From: Phialocephala subalpina
Lineage: Eukaryota > Ascomycota > Leotiomycetes > Helotiales > Mollisiaceae
Assembly (NCBI GenBank): GCA_900073065.1
Contig: FJOG01000008.1
Location: 1,507,353 to 1,571,352 of the forward strand
DNA length: 64,000 nucleotides
Reading direction: 5' to 3'
A program made the translations under genes and the position numbers. The first letter of the stretch is position 1, and each line of letters starts with the position of its first letter. This document shows positions 1-10,063 of the stretch, in pieces. Below the pieces are notes generated by a model. It ran no database searches, was not told the origin of the DNA, and was given only the letters and a program-made list of their open reading frames with translations.

Positions 1-644
1 CGCCCGCCGACCGTTGGCGTGACGATCTTCGAAATGGGAGGGGAGAGGAGGCGCTACGCAGACATTTCCCTGTTAAGCAACTTGGAAGCCCATCACCAGA
101 GCTCGAGGAAGATGAGATGGATCTCGTCTCTCCTTTTCCAGTTCCTGAGTCTCAGCGGGAGGCCACTAGTCATGATGGAACAGAATCCGAGATGCTCTTT
201 TCTAACGATGAGCCAAATGCTGTTGCTGGCTCGCGCAGCAACCCGGATGGGTCGCTCCTGTCGTTACCTCCTGCAGCCTCTACTCCAGTCCCCACTTCTG
301 AGAAAGACCGCCGTGAAAAGTCTGCATCACCCTCTCCTGCTTCCAGACACCAAGTCTCGCCGGGAGACAGCACGTCGAACATTCCCAAAGGAACGAAGCG
401 AAAGAGCTTGGCGACCGATGATGCGAGCAGCGGGCATTATACGAGACGTGCGTCGGAGTACCGTGATGGTTCTCCTAATACTACCGTTATTGAAAATACT
501 GGCAAGAAGAGAAAGGTGGTGGTTGACGATGAGCGCTTTCAATATCAAAGACATTCTCCCGGACCAGACCTACAACGTCTTGATCCTTCCGATAGGGCTA
601 TCATTGGCAAGCATCATAGTTCTTCTCATCCACGACGTTCATAA
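1..644 (+). CDS. 3' part of an unidentified gene; low-complexity, nuclear-looking C-terminus
   Basis: The frame that ends at TAA 642-644 is already open at the left window edge, so the start and any catalytic or binding domain lie outside. The visible 213 or so residues are hydrophilic and rich in Ser, Pro, Glu and Lys, with no recognisable fold. Basic clusters (KGTKRKS, GKKRKVVV) look like nuclear localisation signals, and an acidic ELEEDEMD patch precedes the Ser/Pro-rich stretch. Codon use is even and the frame has no stop over 640 nt, which supports real coding. A nuclear or chromatin-associated protein tail is a guess. An overlapping open frame in another phase (19-651) looks like a shadow. 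Confidence 0.55.
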   Translation, partial: PADRWRDDLRNGRGEEALRRHFPVKQLGSPSPELEEDEMDLVSPFPVPESQREATSHDGTESEMLFSNDEPNAVAGSRSNPDGSLLSLPPAASTPVPTSEKDRREKSASPSPASRHQVSPGDSTSNIPKGTKRKSLATDDASSGHYTRRASEYRDGSPNTTVIENTGKKRKVVVDDERFQYQRHSPGPDLQRLDPSDRAIIGKHHSSSHPRRS

Positions 645-1419
645 AGCTTGATTCCTATCGTTCAATCCTAGGTTCATTTGAGCATAGCTGCATCGTTTTG
701 CTCAACCTCGACACGAATCCTACACCCTCGACCCTCTCTTCGGCACAGAAACCCTTGAGGCTTTCTCACGTGTCGCTGCCGGAGCAAGATTTGTCTATTT
801 TCTAGCATAGCAATGGCGTTTCGATATCATCTTTTTTTGTAGTTAGATGATTGATACATAATGCAAGGCTGTCACCATCTGGTTGCAGGGCATTAGGTGA
901 ACTGGCGTTCAGGAAGGATTCTTTGCTCGATAGATCACGTTCATGATCGGGAGGCTTTGCCGTATGAGCAATGGGCAGCATCAAAATGGATGAAATCCGA
1001 CTGTACATATGATGATGAAAACTCGCTCTGCAAAATTTGCGCCGACATATTCGAAGTTTTCCTATGATTGAAATGTGATATTTTGCTTCCTGGGCTTCCC
1101 CACGGCAGAAAGTGCGCCTATGTCCTCAAGCTCAGCGCTTTTACCTTTTCTTTAAACGCTATTCAAGTTTTTCCCCCATCGGAAGCCATTATATGAACAA
1201 TTCGTTGTCATGCTGTGAGATTCAGTTGCTAGGTACAATCTAAAAATAGCAACAGGGGAAATGTGAAATGCACCTGACATCCTTACGCGTTTGACGATAC
1301 ATCTCAAAGACGACAACACCAGCAGCTCACCACAGGTGCATGGTCTCAAAAATATTCAAGAAAATATAGCGCGCTCTTCTACCCCCACGATTAATCACAG
1401 GAACCCAACCACAGCGAAG
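645..1419. other. Intergenic region
   Basis: This 775-nt stretch separates the 3' end of the partial gene from the Zn2Cys6 gene. I see no coding frame with splice support. It should hold the terminator of the first gene and the promoter of the second. A CACGTG lies near 768. No other feature was recognised. Confidence 0.5.
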
Positions 1420-2891
1420 ATGCCAAGGGGAAAGTCCAGGTCAGGTGGTTGCCGTACCTGCAAGTGAGAGTCCCACTACAGACAACGAGAAACAGCTGCT
1501 AACCTCTCCTCTTGTCCAGAACTCGGCGTATTAAATGTGATGAAGCAAAACCTTCATGCTCGAGGTGTCTCAAGTCCGGCCGGTCTTGTGATGGCTACGG
1601 CATCCAGATGAAAGCCACAGCTCAGGCCAGAGCATCATCTCTATCAAGCCTAGATACGCACTCCTATCGAAGCGAAAGAGAAAATAGAGGCTTCGACTAC
1701 TTCAGGCACAAAGCTCTTTCTGAATTGATAGGCTTTGACACCAAGTCTGATTTCTGGAGTCACGTGGTCCTTCAGTTCAGTGAAGCTTCTCCCGCGGTCT
1801 TTCGAGCTGTCTTGAGTCTCAGCTCCTTGCATGAATCTACCTATAGCAGCCAAATGATGCTCACTGGTTCTGAGAATACGATGTCCTTTCTACGACAATA
1901 CAACAAAGCTATTCGACAATTGTGCTCGAAACAGACAACGCAGCCAGTTCAGTTCACGTTGACTTGCTGTATCTTGTTTATCTGCTTAGAGAATTTGAGA
2001 GGAGACTACGATGCTGGGTTGTTACATCTGAAGAACGGGCTTGAGATACTCAAGGAATGGCATGCAAAAAATGTCACATTGTCGACAGAAATTGAGACAC
2101 GAGAGATTCTCACCAAAGTGTTTCGAAGGCTCGACATGCAAGCAACAGCGTTTCTCGACACTCGACAACCTCAATTCAATATGTCTCCGTCGGATAGAGG
2201 TCTCATTGCGACTCCAAATACCCCACCTTTCAATAATCTTTCAGAAGCTCGAACTGCTTTGGACGTCCTTGTCTCGAAGCTTTTCTACATCATCACTACA
2301 AAGTCAAGCCCTCAACATCCTTCATGGTCAGCGGACAACATGTATCTTCCTATGAGAAGGCCTCTCATGAATGGGTTGAATACCGAATTTCTCAACTGGA
2401 AGTCAACATTCGACACTTTCTCACTCAACGAAGGCCAAAATTGGCAGAAGGACGAACTTCGGCTGGGCGTCTTGCTTGGATTGCATTACCAGACGACTTC
2501 ACTCATGCTAGACATCAGATCGAACACGAATATTGAAGGGCAGTACTGTGGCCCTTCCAAAGATACTCAATGGACGAAAATCACCGATATCTGCGAGTCT
2601 ATCATCAGATCTCTCTCGACCTCTACAACGTCCTTTTCAGCAGACATGGGTCTCATCGCTCCGCTCTATTTTACTGCCATGCAAGCCGAAAATCCTCGCA
2701 TCTGTCAACGGGGCATCGATCTTCTTCATTTAATTAGATGGAAAGAAGGTTTCTGGGATGCGTCGACAGCAGCGGCGGTCGCGGAGAGGGTTCTGCGTAA
2801 CCAGATTGCCGGCACGCCCGGATTTCCAACGGCTGGCGGTGGAATTGCAGAGCTTGGCAAACTGTTACACTGCGTCGTCACCTGCTGCTGA
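1420..2891 (+). CDS. Zn2Cys6 fungal-type transcription factor
   Basis: Two exons, 1420-1463 and 1520-2891, joined across a 56-nt GTGAGA...CCAG intron, give 471 residues. The intron lies inside the DNA-binding domain: the first two cysteines (C11, C14) are in exon 1 and the rest (C21, C28, C31, C38) in exon 2. This reproduces exactly the C-X2-C-X6-C-X6-C-X2-C-X6-C binuclear cluster. The remainder is helical and resembles the fungal-specific transcription factor 2 type regulatory region (the C6 cluster-plus-acidic-tail class). It should bind CGG-type sites as a nuclear regulator; the target genes cannot be read from the sequence. The desaturase-like gene begins 577 bp downstream on the same strand. 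The last residues (HCVVTCC) are unusual, so a further C-terminal exon cannot be excluded. Confidence 0.85.
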
Positions 2892-3468
2892 AGAGACAAG
2901 AGGCTCCTTGCAAGGCATTCTCGAAGTTGGGTGCCTAATGGGAAATTTCCTGAAATATCTTTCAAGGCCTGAAGCGCATCCCGCTCCTGGAAGCGTCAAA
3001 CCTGAAGTAGTCAAAAGTACGAACGACCCGGCCAATCCGAGCTTCGAGCTTACCCTTTCACTCAGCCAGAAGGTGTCAGATACCGCCCGGCTCCCGAAAA
3101 TCGTCGCAATGGTCAATCCTGGCGCAGATCCTTGTACGTCCGTCGTACTCGCTCCCGTATTTGTCGCGAAGATTACCTCATCCGAAAATAGGGGGCTCTT
3201 CGCAACTTTAAAATGGAAACACGTGATGTAGTGTTCGTTTTTGGTGTTCCAGTACGGCGATACGATGTTGAAATTGATGAAGACGAATTTGCGAGGCGGA
3301 GCAGGATGCGGAATTTGATATATATTCATCCGCTTGGCTCGCCATGGACGACGTTTGGAACCAAGCCTCTCCTCTGAGACAGACAACTCTGCCAAGGTCT
3401 TTTCCGTTGAAACTTTGTCTACCGCCTCGATCGAACTCTAAATCTTCTTTTCATATATCGGCTCGATC
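2892..3468. other. Intergenic region
   Basis: The 577 nt between the regulator and the desaturase-like gene include some opposite-strand open frame (2865-3395) without family resemblance or splice support. I treat it as non-coding, probably the terminator plus the promoter of the downstream gene. Confidence 0.5.
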
Positions 3469-5069
3469 ATGAATTCAACCAGAGTTCTACTTTTCCTGCA
3501 CGTCTTATTGGCAGCTACGCTCTTTGGGATTTTCCTCGGCGGAACTGGCACATTCTACACCTCAGATGATCTCAGTCCCCTTAAGTCCGCTATAACATCG
3601 AAAGATGGTGTCTCAAATTCTCATATCGAAGTAAGATATTTGTACTCCTGTTCTTTGACGCACGTTAGACTGACTTCTCAAAGATATATGAAAGATTTGC
3701 GAGAGATGACCATGGAAACGAAAGTCAAAAGGCACTTGGCCAATCCTTACCTTCTCACCCTTCAATGGCAGATGCACATGCACCTCTGCTGGCTCAACTC
3801 GCTATGAATCGTTCTCAATCAACGCTCGAGGATCTTTCAGTCTTCTCTAATAGCACTCCGAATCTTCCCCAGCTGGCAACAGCTATGTCACTGCTCATCC
3901 CCAGAACTGAGCAACAAGCATGGATCTCCAACATCTGCCGTGTTCACATTGGGTATCTGTTGAGCTACTTCCTTCGAGCCATCACTTCCGCATCTCCAAT
4001 AGTCATCGTCGTTTCGAGCATGTGGCTCTACTTCTCGGGATCGTTCTTCTTCGATGTTGGTCACTACACTCTGCACAAATTCTCAAAGTCACAGTCTCGC
4101 ATCCTGAGGAACATTGGATACCTTCACGAAGTACACCACTTCTACTTCAACAGACAACTCAAGTTTAACGAGAGATATCGATGGCAGAACATGTGCTTCG
4201 AACTTCCTCTCGAACTCTTTTGTCAGCTTTTCGGCACTTGGCTTGGCTACCTTCTCGCCAGCTTCGCCAGTCTCACTGGGCCCGGCTTACTCTCCAAGGA
4301 GATCTTGGTTCTTGCCTTGACGTTCGAAGTCATCCGGAGCACTGTCGTTGCATGCATGGAAGGTCGAGACTCGAATCACAAGTCATACTCTCCTGTCGTT
4401 CCAAAGGATCCACATACCTTCCTGGTCGGACCAGAATATCATGCACTCCATCACGTCGACCCATCATCGTACATCGGTTCCTCCTTTAAGGTCTTCGACT
4501 GGATGCTAGGAACTTCTGCTTCTTTGAGATCTCGACGAGTTACCATTTTCGGCAACCTTGGTACGTTTGGCGTGGCGTTGAAGAAGGAGTTGCTGTCCGA
4601 GTCTGTAAGCTGCGTGGAAGAATTGGAATTGGATTCTGAGCGGTCGGAGGAGAGTCGCTTGATGACGATGGAGGTGTTGAAGAGGACTGATATCCTGATT
4701 CTCGGCTCTGATTTGGGAAGAGGGCAGGAGATGGACAAGCTCGTTGAGCTGTTCAAGACGCATCAGAAAGCGAAGCCGACCCACTCCTTGTTACTTCCGG
4801 AGGTTTGGAGCATTGACACAGGAGCTAATGCATGTCCGACATTGGGACATCAAAGTCACGGAACTTCAGTGGAGCGGAGGCCAGCACTTGAGCGGTATCA
4901 CAAGAGGTATCACGACGATGAGGACATTCTATATAGGCACATTGTCTGTCACTCGAGGATAGAATGGTTCAATACAAGGCCTGAGTGGGCAGCCAAAACG
5001 GTGATGTGGTGGATAAGGAGGGGTGCGAGGAGTGTACCTGCCACGTTTGATCTTTCGGCGTTTTTCTAG
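3469..5069 (+). CDS. Sterol desaturase/fatty acid hydroxylase-family protein with a CER1-like C-terminal Rossmann-type domain
   Basis: Exons 3469-3630 and 3684-5069, with a 53-nt GTAAGA...AAAG intron in phase 0, encode 515 residues. The N-terminus carries a hydrophobic signal or anchor segment (residues about 6-25), followed by two or three membrane segments. The three histidine clusters of the membrane di-iron family are visible: DVGHYTLHK, HEVHHFYFN and EYHALHHVD. The last ~200 residues begin with a dinucleotide-fold-like GNLGTFG loop after a beta strand (VTIFGNLG), a layout known from plant CER1/WAX2 proteins. The enzyme probably sits in the ER membrane and acts on a lipid aldehyde, fatty alcohol or sterol, but the substrate is not readable. 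The catalytic histidines look complete, so the gene appears functional. Confidence 0.8.
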
Positions 5070-5498
5070 CGGTTCAATTTCTTGTGATGCAGCAGGAAGC
5101 GACGATGACCTATATTCTTCATGTATCATTTCTGCAATTTAGCGTTTATTTAGTCGAGCTGAACGATAACATCTGTGTCAGTGTCTCGTTATCCCTAGAT
5201 GTTTGAAGAATTATCTCGTTGTCATTATCAGTCGCGCATGCGTGCTTCGTAAGCTCATGACAGTACGGAGCACAGCATTGGATTCAGATCGCTCTCGTCT
5301 TTACTCTTGTATCTTGATACGTTCGTTGGCTCGTTGTCGTGGTGCAAATCTCAAGGTCCGCGGGGTCACCGTTGAGATGTTGTACATGAGTTCAGTGCTT
5401 CGATGCAGCTACTCGATCGTACAGCTTCGCAGACTTGAAGTATTCAAGCATCTACATTTTTTTGAATTCCATTTCTTTGAATATCAAGTCTCAGCATC
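5070..5498. other. Intergenic region
   Basis: The 429 nt between the desaturase-like gene and the secreted-protein locus have no supported coding frame. A short CT- and T-rich tract just before 5499 is compatible with a leader of the downstream locus. Confidence 0.45.
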
Positions 5499-6320
5499 AT
5501 GATGTCCATGAAGCCTTTGGTCTTTATTGCTACCATCTTCATTTCGTTCAGCACCAAAATACAAGCTCTTCCTCCCAGCCTCCCTACAGTTGAAGCGAAG
5601 AGTGCCTATGAGGTAATCACCGTCTCCGAGATGCTATTCAAAGGGCCTCATTATAGCCACAGGTCCAGAAATCGAGCTGAATGGCACGGCAGAGGTAGCT
5701 CTCCTCGAAATCTCCAGAACTGCGAAGACTGACCACCGAATCATAAAGTCTATCTATTACCAAGTCATTGTCTTGAATCCAGACTTCGAGAACGAGTTTC
5801 CCCTTAGGCTACCTTCAGCTGTGGGTCCTCGGCAATCTCATCCTGGTTGGGAGGTTGGTGCTTGACAAGCTCGTCTTGCAGAGGACTTGCTGACGTTTAT
5901 CAGAGGTGACCTCCTTTATGTAATGTCTTCGAATATACGGCGCGTGATCCCATCGCAGACGGATGGAAATACCTCTGGAGACTTGATCCGAATACGAACT
6001 GTGGTGCAGGACCGGGACCTGAGAACTGCGTTCGTATATCATGTTCGTATGACGCTGGCATTTATTTCTGCAACGATGTAAGACCTCTTGGTTCATCCTC
6101 TTCGAGGATACGTTTCTTGCTAATGCTACAATCAAAGAAAAATATTTACAACTCTGCTCCATGTTGGTTGGTAGGTGATTATGCTTGGGATATCGCTTCT
6201 CAATGCACAACACGCGATGATGAGGATGGACAGATCATTACGACGGGGCAGTTGTTCGATGCGAATGTAATGTGGAATGTTATTGTATCAGCTCCGATGT
6301 ACTTTGGAGGGTACTGTTAG
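5499..6320 (+). pseudogene. Small secreted cysteine-containing protein gene, apparently interrupted by an in-frame TGA
   Basis: ATG 5499 starts a clear signal peptide (MMSMKPLVFIATIFISFST, cleavage probably after IQA). A second coding block (5657 or 5663 to 5853, ending HPGWEV) is followed by a good 50-nt intron (5854-5903) with a GCTGAC branch and TTATCAG acceptor. The next block ends IYFCND before a 60-nt GTAAGA intron (6078-6137), and the last exon runs to TAG 6318-6320 (ends YFGGYC). Blocks two to four share one consistent frame across the two introns, but the third opens with TGA at 5907-5909. The first junction needs a weak GTGCCT donor at 5602. The motif ENCVRISCSYDAGIYFCND is typical of abundant fungal secreted proteins of unknown function. 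It is either a recent pseudogene or uses splicing I cannot see. Confidence 0.5.
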
Positions 6321-6576
6321 TGTTAGAAGGGTTACACTTTCGGCAACATAGGCGTTGTACTCCTCGTGCTCAGAAGTTTGTTCGGAAGCCTGATCAGTTG
6401 CTAGTCCAAAGCTATAACATTTGGCAACCAAAATGTTTCCAAATATATGGTTCTTTCGGACTATCTGCTGTTCACGTGGCACGTGAGTCTTCGGTCTTTC
6501 AATGTTCTTCAATTCAATTGTCATTTCTATCTTCTAACTCAAATCCCGTTCTTCCGCGCTTCTTCTCTCCATGGAT
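6321..6576. other. Convergent intergenic spacer
   Basis: The two flanking loci point at each other, so this spacer should hold both 3' ends. Two CACGTG hexamers sit 7 bp apart at 6473-6478 and 6480-6485. Being downstream of both genes, they are unlikely to be promoter elements for either. Confidence 0.4.
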
Positions 6577-7539
6577 CTAGCATGCTATACTGAGATTTTT
6601 GAGACATTCATCGAAATCCACCATGGCGAATCTTCTGTTGAAGTTTGAAACTGATACTCTTGAAAGCGCGTTCTCAAGCCACACAGATGAGTCCATGGTA
6701 AAACGTGTGTGTCTTCCCCTTTGCTTGTTGATCCGTACGATTGACATTCGATTCATAGCTTTCAGGAGCGTCTTCAGATCATTGTCCTTCTGCCCAGGGT
6801 ACATTGTGCCGGGATCGTTCCTACCCGTCACTGCAATATCCCCTAGTGTCGGGTACATTCTGAGTGCTAGAAGTAGCAGGGCCTGTAAAGTGTAGTTTGC
6901 ATCATTTCCAGCGTTGTGGAGCCTGTTTCTATTAACATTGCAGCACCCGAGATCTTCAAGAAGACATCCCAAACTGTGTCTGGGCATCTGGAGTTTCCTT
7001 GCAATATCAAAAGTGTCAAAGAGGCCTAGGATCGATGTTTCAAGGTCGAAATCGAGAGAGTGTAGTGCTTGAAGGTCCATCCCAAAGCCATGGCCTACCA
7101 GAACAATGTTCCTATCTCGTGATATCGTTTTGTTGAGCCTTTCCAACATTGCTTCCTTGGTGGGCCAGATATATTCCGATGTACCCCAGATAAATTTTTG
7201 GGACGATGCCTTATAGTATTCCGCTGATCCTGCGATGAAGTTGAATGTCTGTACAGCAGAGGGAGAATGCAGTTCCCGAGTGTCGAGGATCGAGATACCA
7301 ACTTGTGCATTTTCCCCTCTGAAGTTATCGCTAAAGTTGTTGATAACACGGTCTGGTGCTTCGAAATCGATGGCTACAAATATAGGTTCGAGAATAGATG
7401 GGAAACACAGCAGTTCCTCGAGTGTCTGAGCACATACTCGCACACAAAGTCGAGGTCGAAAATCCATGGCTGAAGTGCTGGGTCTCGAACTTCGGATTCT
7501 TTGAATGAGATCTGAAATGTTCTGGGGGTTCTGAGACAT
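6577..7539 (-). CDS. Gfd2/YDR514C-like protein with a DEDDh-type RNase H-fold
   Basis: A single exon of 320 residues starts at ATG 7539 and stops at TAG 6577-6579. The spacing of acidic residues fits the DEDDh 3'-5' exonuclease fold: FVAIDFEA (motif I, D and E), VGHGFGMDLQAL (motif II) and RLHNAGNDANYTLQALL (motif III, His and Asp). Fungal proteins of this shape are grouped as Gfd2/YDR514C-like or QDE-2-interacting-protein-like nucleases. All four acidic positions and the histidine appear present, so 3'-5' exonuclease activity on RNA or DNA is possible, though substrate and partners are unknown. The gene is convergent with the broken secreted-protein locus and its 5' end faces the F-box-like gene at 8091. 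Confidence 0.8.
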   Translation of the reverse strand: MSQNPQNISDLIQRIRSSRPSTSAMDFRPRLCVRVCAQTLEELLCFPSILEPIFVAIDFEAPDRVINNFSDNFRGENAQVGISILDTRELHSPSAVQTFNFIAGSAEYYKASSQKFIWGTSEYIWPTKEAMLERLNKTISRDRNIVLVGHGFGMDLQALHSLDFDLETSILGLFDTFDIARKLQMPRHSLGCLLEDLGCCNVNRNRLHNAGNDANYTLQALLLLALRMYPTLGDIAVTGRNDPGTMYPGQKDNDLKTLLKAMNRMSIVRINKQRGRHTRFTMDSSVWLENALSRVSVSNFNRRFAMVDFDECLKNLSIAC

Positions 7540-8090
7540 TGATGATTAAATATCTATGGATTCGAATTTGAACTGACGAGGAGTGCGCTAGCACGTGACA
7601 GGCCTGCTCCTTCCAGACCAACCCTCTGAGCACGTATCACAGTCACAGTGGAGCATGACACCACCAAAACAGCAGTCCGACAATTCCTACTCATGTAAGG
7701 GTATTACTCAAAAATCTTCCAGTACGCGGGGTAGCCTTCATGTACCGTGCAAGAAAGATGAGAGTCTCGATAGGGTGTGCCTTGAGAGAATACCACCATC
7801 CAAACAACTCATCAGACTACGTATATGCCACTATCTCACAATGGATGCTTATGGTGGGACTTTGTTGGGGTTCCTGGGTTGTGAGTGGTAAAAAGCGGGA
7901 TGGACGCAAGTAGGAATTGTAGAAAAGATATTGCTGCCTCCATTGACTATATGCGAAGTTGTAACGACGACGTCGACACGTTATGATGCGATCGATTTGA
8001 TCTATGACATCGCTTGGTAGGCAGCTCTCGTGATAAATTCTCTTCCTACCTCTCTTTTCACGACTTCCATCCGTCCAAAAACAACTCACA
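7540..8090. promoter_or_regulatory. Shared 5' region between divergent genes
   Basis: This 551-nt stretch separates the start of the nuclease-like gene (minus strand) from the F-box-like gene (plus strand), so it should contain both promoters. A CACGTG lies near 7592. A CT-rich leader (8041-8090) precedes the F-box-like ATG. No coding frame is supported. Confidence 0.45.
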
Positions 8091-8922
8091 ATGGACCCAG
8101 GCAAGCAGCCAGCCGACATGGTTCGCCAATCGAGCGATGATAAAGAAGTTGATGATAGATCTGATACCAACATGCCAACCAAAGGTAAGAGGCCATCCCT
8201 TGAGCGAGAGGCTTCCGCTAATTAAGTTTTACATAGTGTCTATCAGCCAAACGATGCCTCGAACCTTGGCCACTCTTCCTAATGATGCCCTCTGGCAAAT
8301 CTGCCGATTCCTGAACGTTTGCACCATGGTCTGCCTCGGTCTTACTTGCAAATCCCTCTACATCTTCATAAAAGCCGATCTACCTGGAGCCATCGATCTT
8401 TCCCTGCATTCCTGCCTCGAATACACCGATGCTTGGTTGAAAACCTGCGCTTGTTACCAATGCACCGAGGATATCTATCTCGGTACTCTCCTTCAAAATT
8501 TCATGGGTGAAAAATATCAATTGTATCCCGGTTGGGACAATGTCATTGTCTTTTTGCCCAAGAAATACTTTGGAACCCTTCCTCCCTCGTACGTCAAGCC
8601 AAAGAGATGGCAAAGAAAACGAGTCAATGCCTTCATGGGCAAAAAGATCGGCTATCGACAGTCCCTTGCCAAAGGCACTCCTTTCGATCTCATTCCCAAT
8701 CCGTTTCGCGCAGGCAAGGCATGGTACCGGCAGGCATTCAGAATCATCAGTGATGACATTGAGAGATTTGACACTGTGAAGGAATGGGAGGAAGCCTGGG
8801 GTTATCTGCGATTCTTTGTGCAACATCGAAAGAAGCTCTTTGACAAAGTGGCAGATGACTTTATGTGGAGGAAATTCTCGGAGGGTTTGCAGCTGCTGGG
8901 CTTACACGGGGATGGGGTTTGA
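8091..8922 (+). CDS. F-box-like protein, divergent member of a local family
   Basis: Exons 8091-8184 and 8237-8922, joined across a 52-nt GTAAGA...CATAG intron, encode 259 residues. I chose the acceptor at 8236 rather than the TATCAG ten bases later because only the former keeps the frame. After a hydrophilic N-terminus (about 30 residues) comes an F-box-like segment: TLPNDALWQICRFLN, then VCTMVCLGLTCKSLYIFIK. Its L/P and C-x-x-L-x-x-x-C-K pattern matches the family at 31.0, 32.6 and 44.4 kb. The rest is basic and aromatic with no known domain. F-box proteins bind Skp1 in SCF ubiquitin ligases; the substrate is unknown here. It is less similar to the other three than they are to one another. 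Confidence 0.72.
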
Positions 8923-10063
8923 TAGTTGCAAGGAGATTTCAGATTGCCCTCTGCATCCTACAAATACAATTGGGTATTTACGCTCCCAAACAATTCAAAG
9001 TCTCTGAATTTCTAGCAGAATACTTGTTCCTTGAAATTCAACTTCCCCTCTTCCGCCGAGAGTTATCGTTGCTCGGACTTGAATCTATTCTACACTATCG
9101 TACTTTGTGGTACTGCATTGTCTCAGCCACGAGCCAAGCAGCATCTAGAAGGTTGCGTGGTTACCTGGCAGGAAGCGTCTTGTTTGCTTCGGCCTCGTGT
9201 AGTTGCCTCCCGACTGCACATGACCACTGGTTCCAGTTCCAACATCAGCCCGATATCTTGTGTTAAAGATCCAAACCTGATGCCAGCAAGAAAACCCCGG
9301 GTGTAAACACAGTATAAGCTGTCGAGGCGCTCCTTCTAAAATCGACCGCCTTGTCGAAGAATACTTCAAATCTTTCGACACATCCACAACCAAGCAAAAG
9401 CTCGATTTCCTCGTCGCCTACATAAAAAAGCAAGAGCGAGAAGTCGACCTTGAGAAGAATGTGAAGACAGAGCCAGTATCCCAGCCATCGTTGTTGCTGT
9501 TCGCAATCGCTTTCATGCAAGGATGGGTAGTTTCCGGCATGGGTCCCGCTCGCTGAGTACGCCTGATTTCGGTAGACGACACCTTCGAGGTGTCAATTCC
9601 AATGTTCAAAAGGGAAAGAAACCTTACCTACTGGCTGGAGCAAAATATTCGGACTGGGACATTGTGAAGATTGGGAATGTCTGAGTTGAAGTGGTAGATT
9701 GCAGGTACATTGAAAAAGAGAGATACATGCGGGTTGTGGGCGAAGGTGAAAGGCGGTCCTCTACTTGCACACAGCAGGTAGGTCGTACCATGCCCGCGCC
9801 AGTACCGTCGTCCTGGGAGTAGCATGGAATCGTATAAATTCAAAATCGGTGTTTTGTGCGATGAAATGCAGGCATGCACTTGCTACTATATTTATCTGAT
9901 AACCTCATGGAAGCGAAGTGGGATTTGAAGAACAGTAACACAACATTGTCCAAAGCACCGAAAGAGGAAGGGTCACTTGCCTCGAGTACTCAAAACAGAC
10001 ACTGAGCCAGACTCAGTAACTGGAATTTGTCTTGACGCTGTACTACTCCACAGAATCACAGAA
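8923..10063. other. Mostly intergenic region with one orphan coding-like segment
   Basis: The 1.1 kb between the F-box-like gene and the FAD monooxygenase holds the 3' regions of both. Apart from the segment at 9341-9556, listed separately, I see no supported coding frame. Confidence 0.4.
9341..9556 (+). pseudogene. Orphan coding-like segment, possibly a 3' exon or gene fragment
   Basis: A 71-codon frame ends at TGA 9554-9556. Its first half is charged and helical (KIDRLVEEYFKSFD, then KKQEREVDLEKNVKTE) and its end hydrophobic (SLLLFAIAFMQGWVV), like a tail-anchored membrane protein. The frame extends upstream to a TGA near 9279, with possible acceptors at ACACAG 9312 and TATAAG 9318. I found no upstream exon in the matching phase, so an initiating exon is missing or unrecognised. 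The amino-acid pattern looks coding, but it could be a remnant. Confidence 0.3.

Noticed and set aside
2865..3395. Long minus-strand open frame opposite the Zn2Cys6 3' end
   Set aside because: No family pattern, composition typical of antisense shadow, and overlap with coding sequence.
6473..6485. Two CACGTG boxes as a promoter element
   Set aside because: They lie between two convergent genes, downstream of both; CACGTG is also scattered elsewhere in the window.
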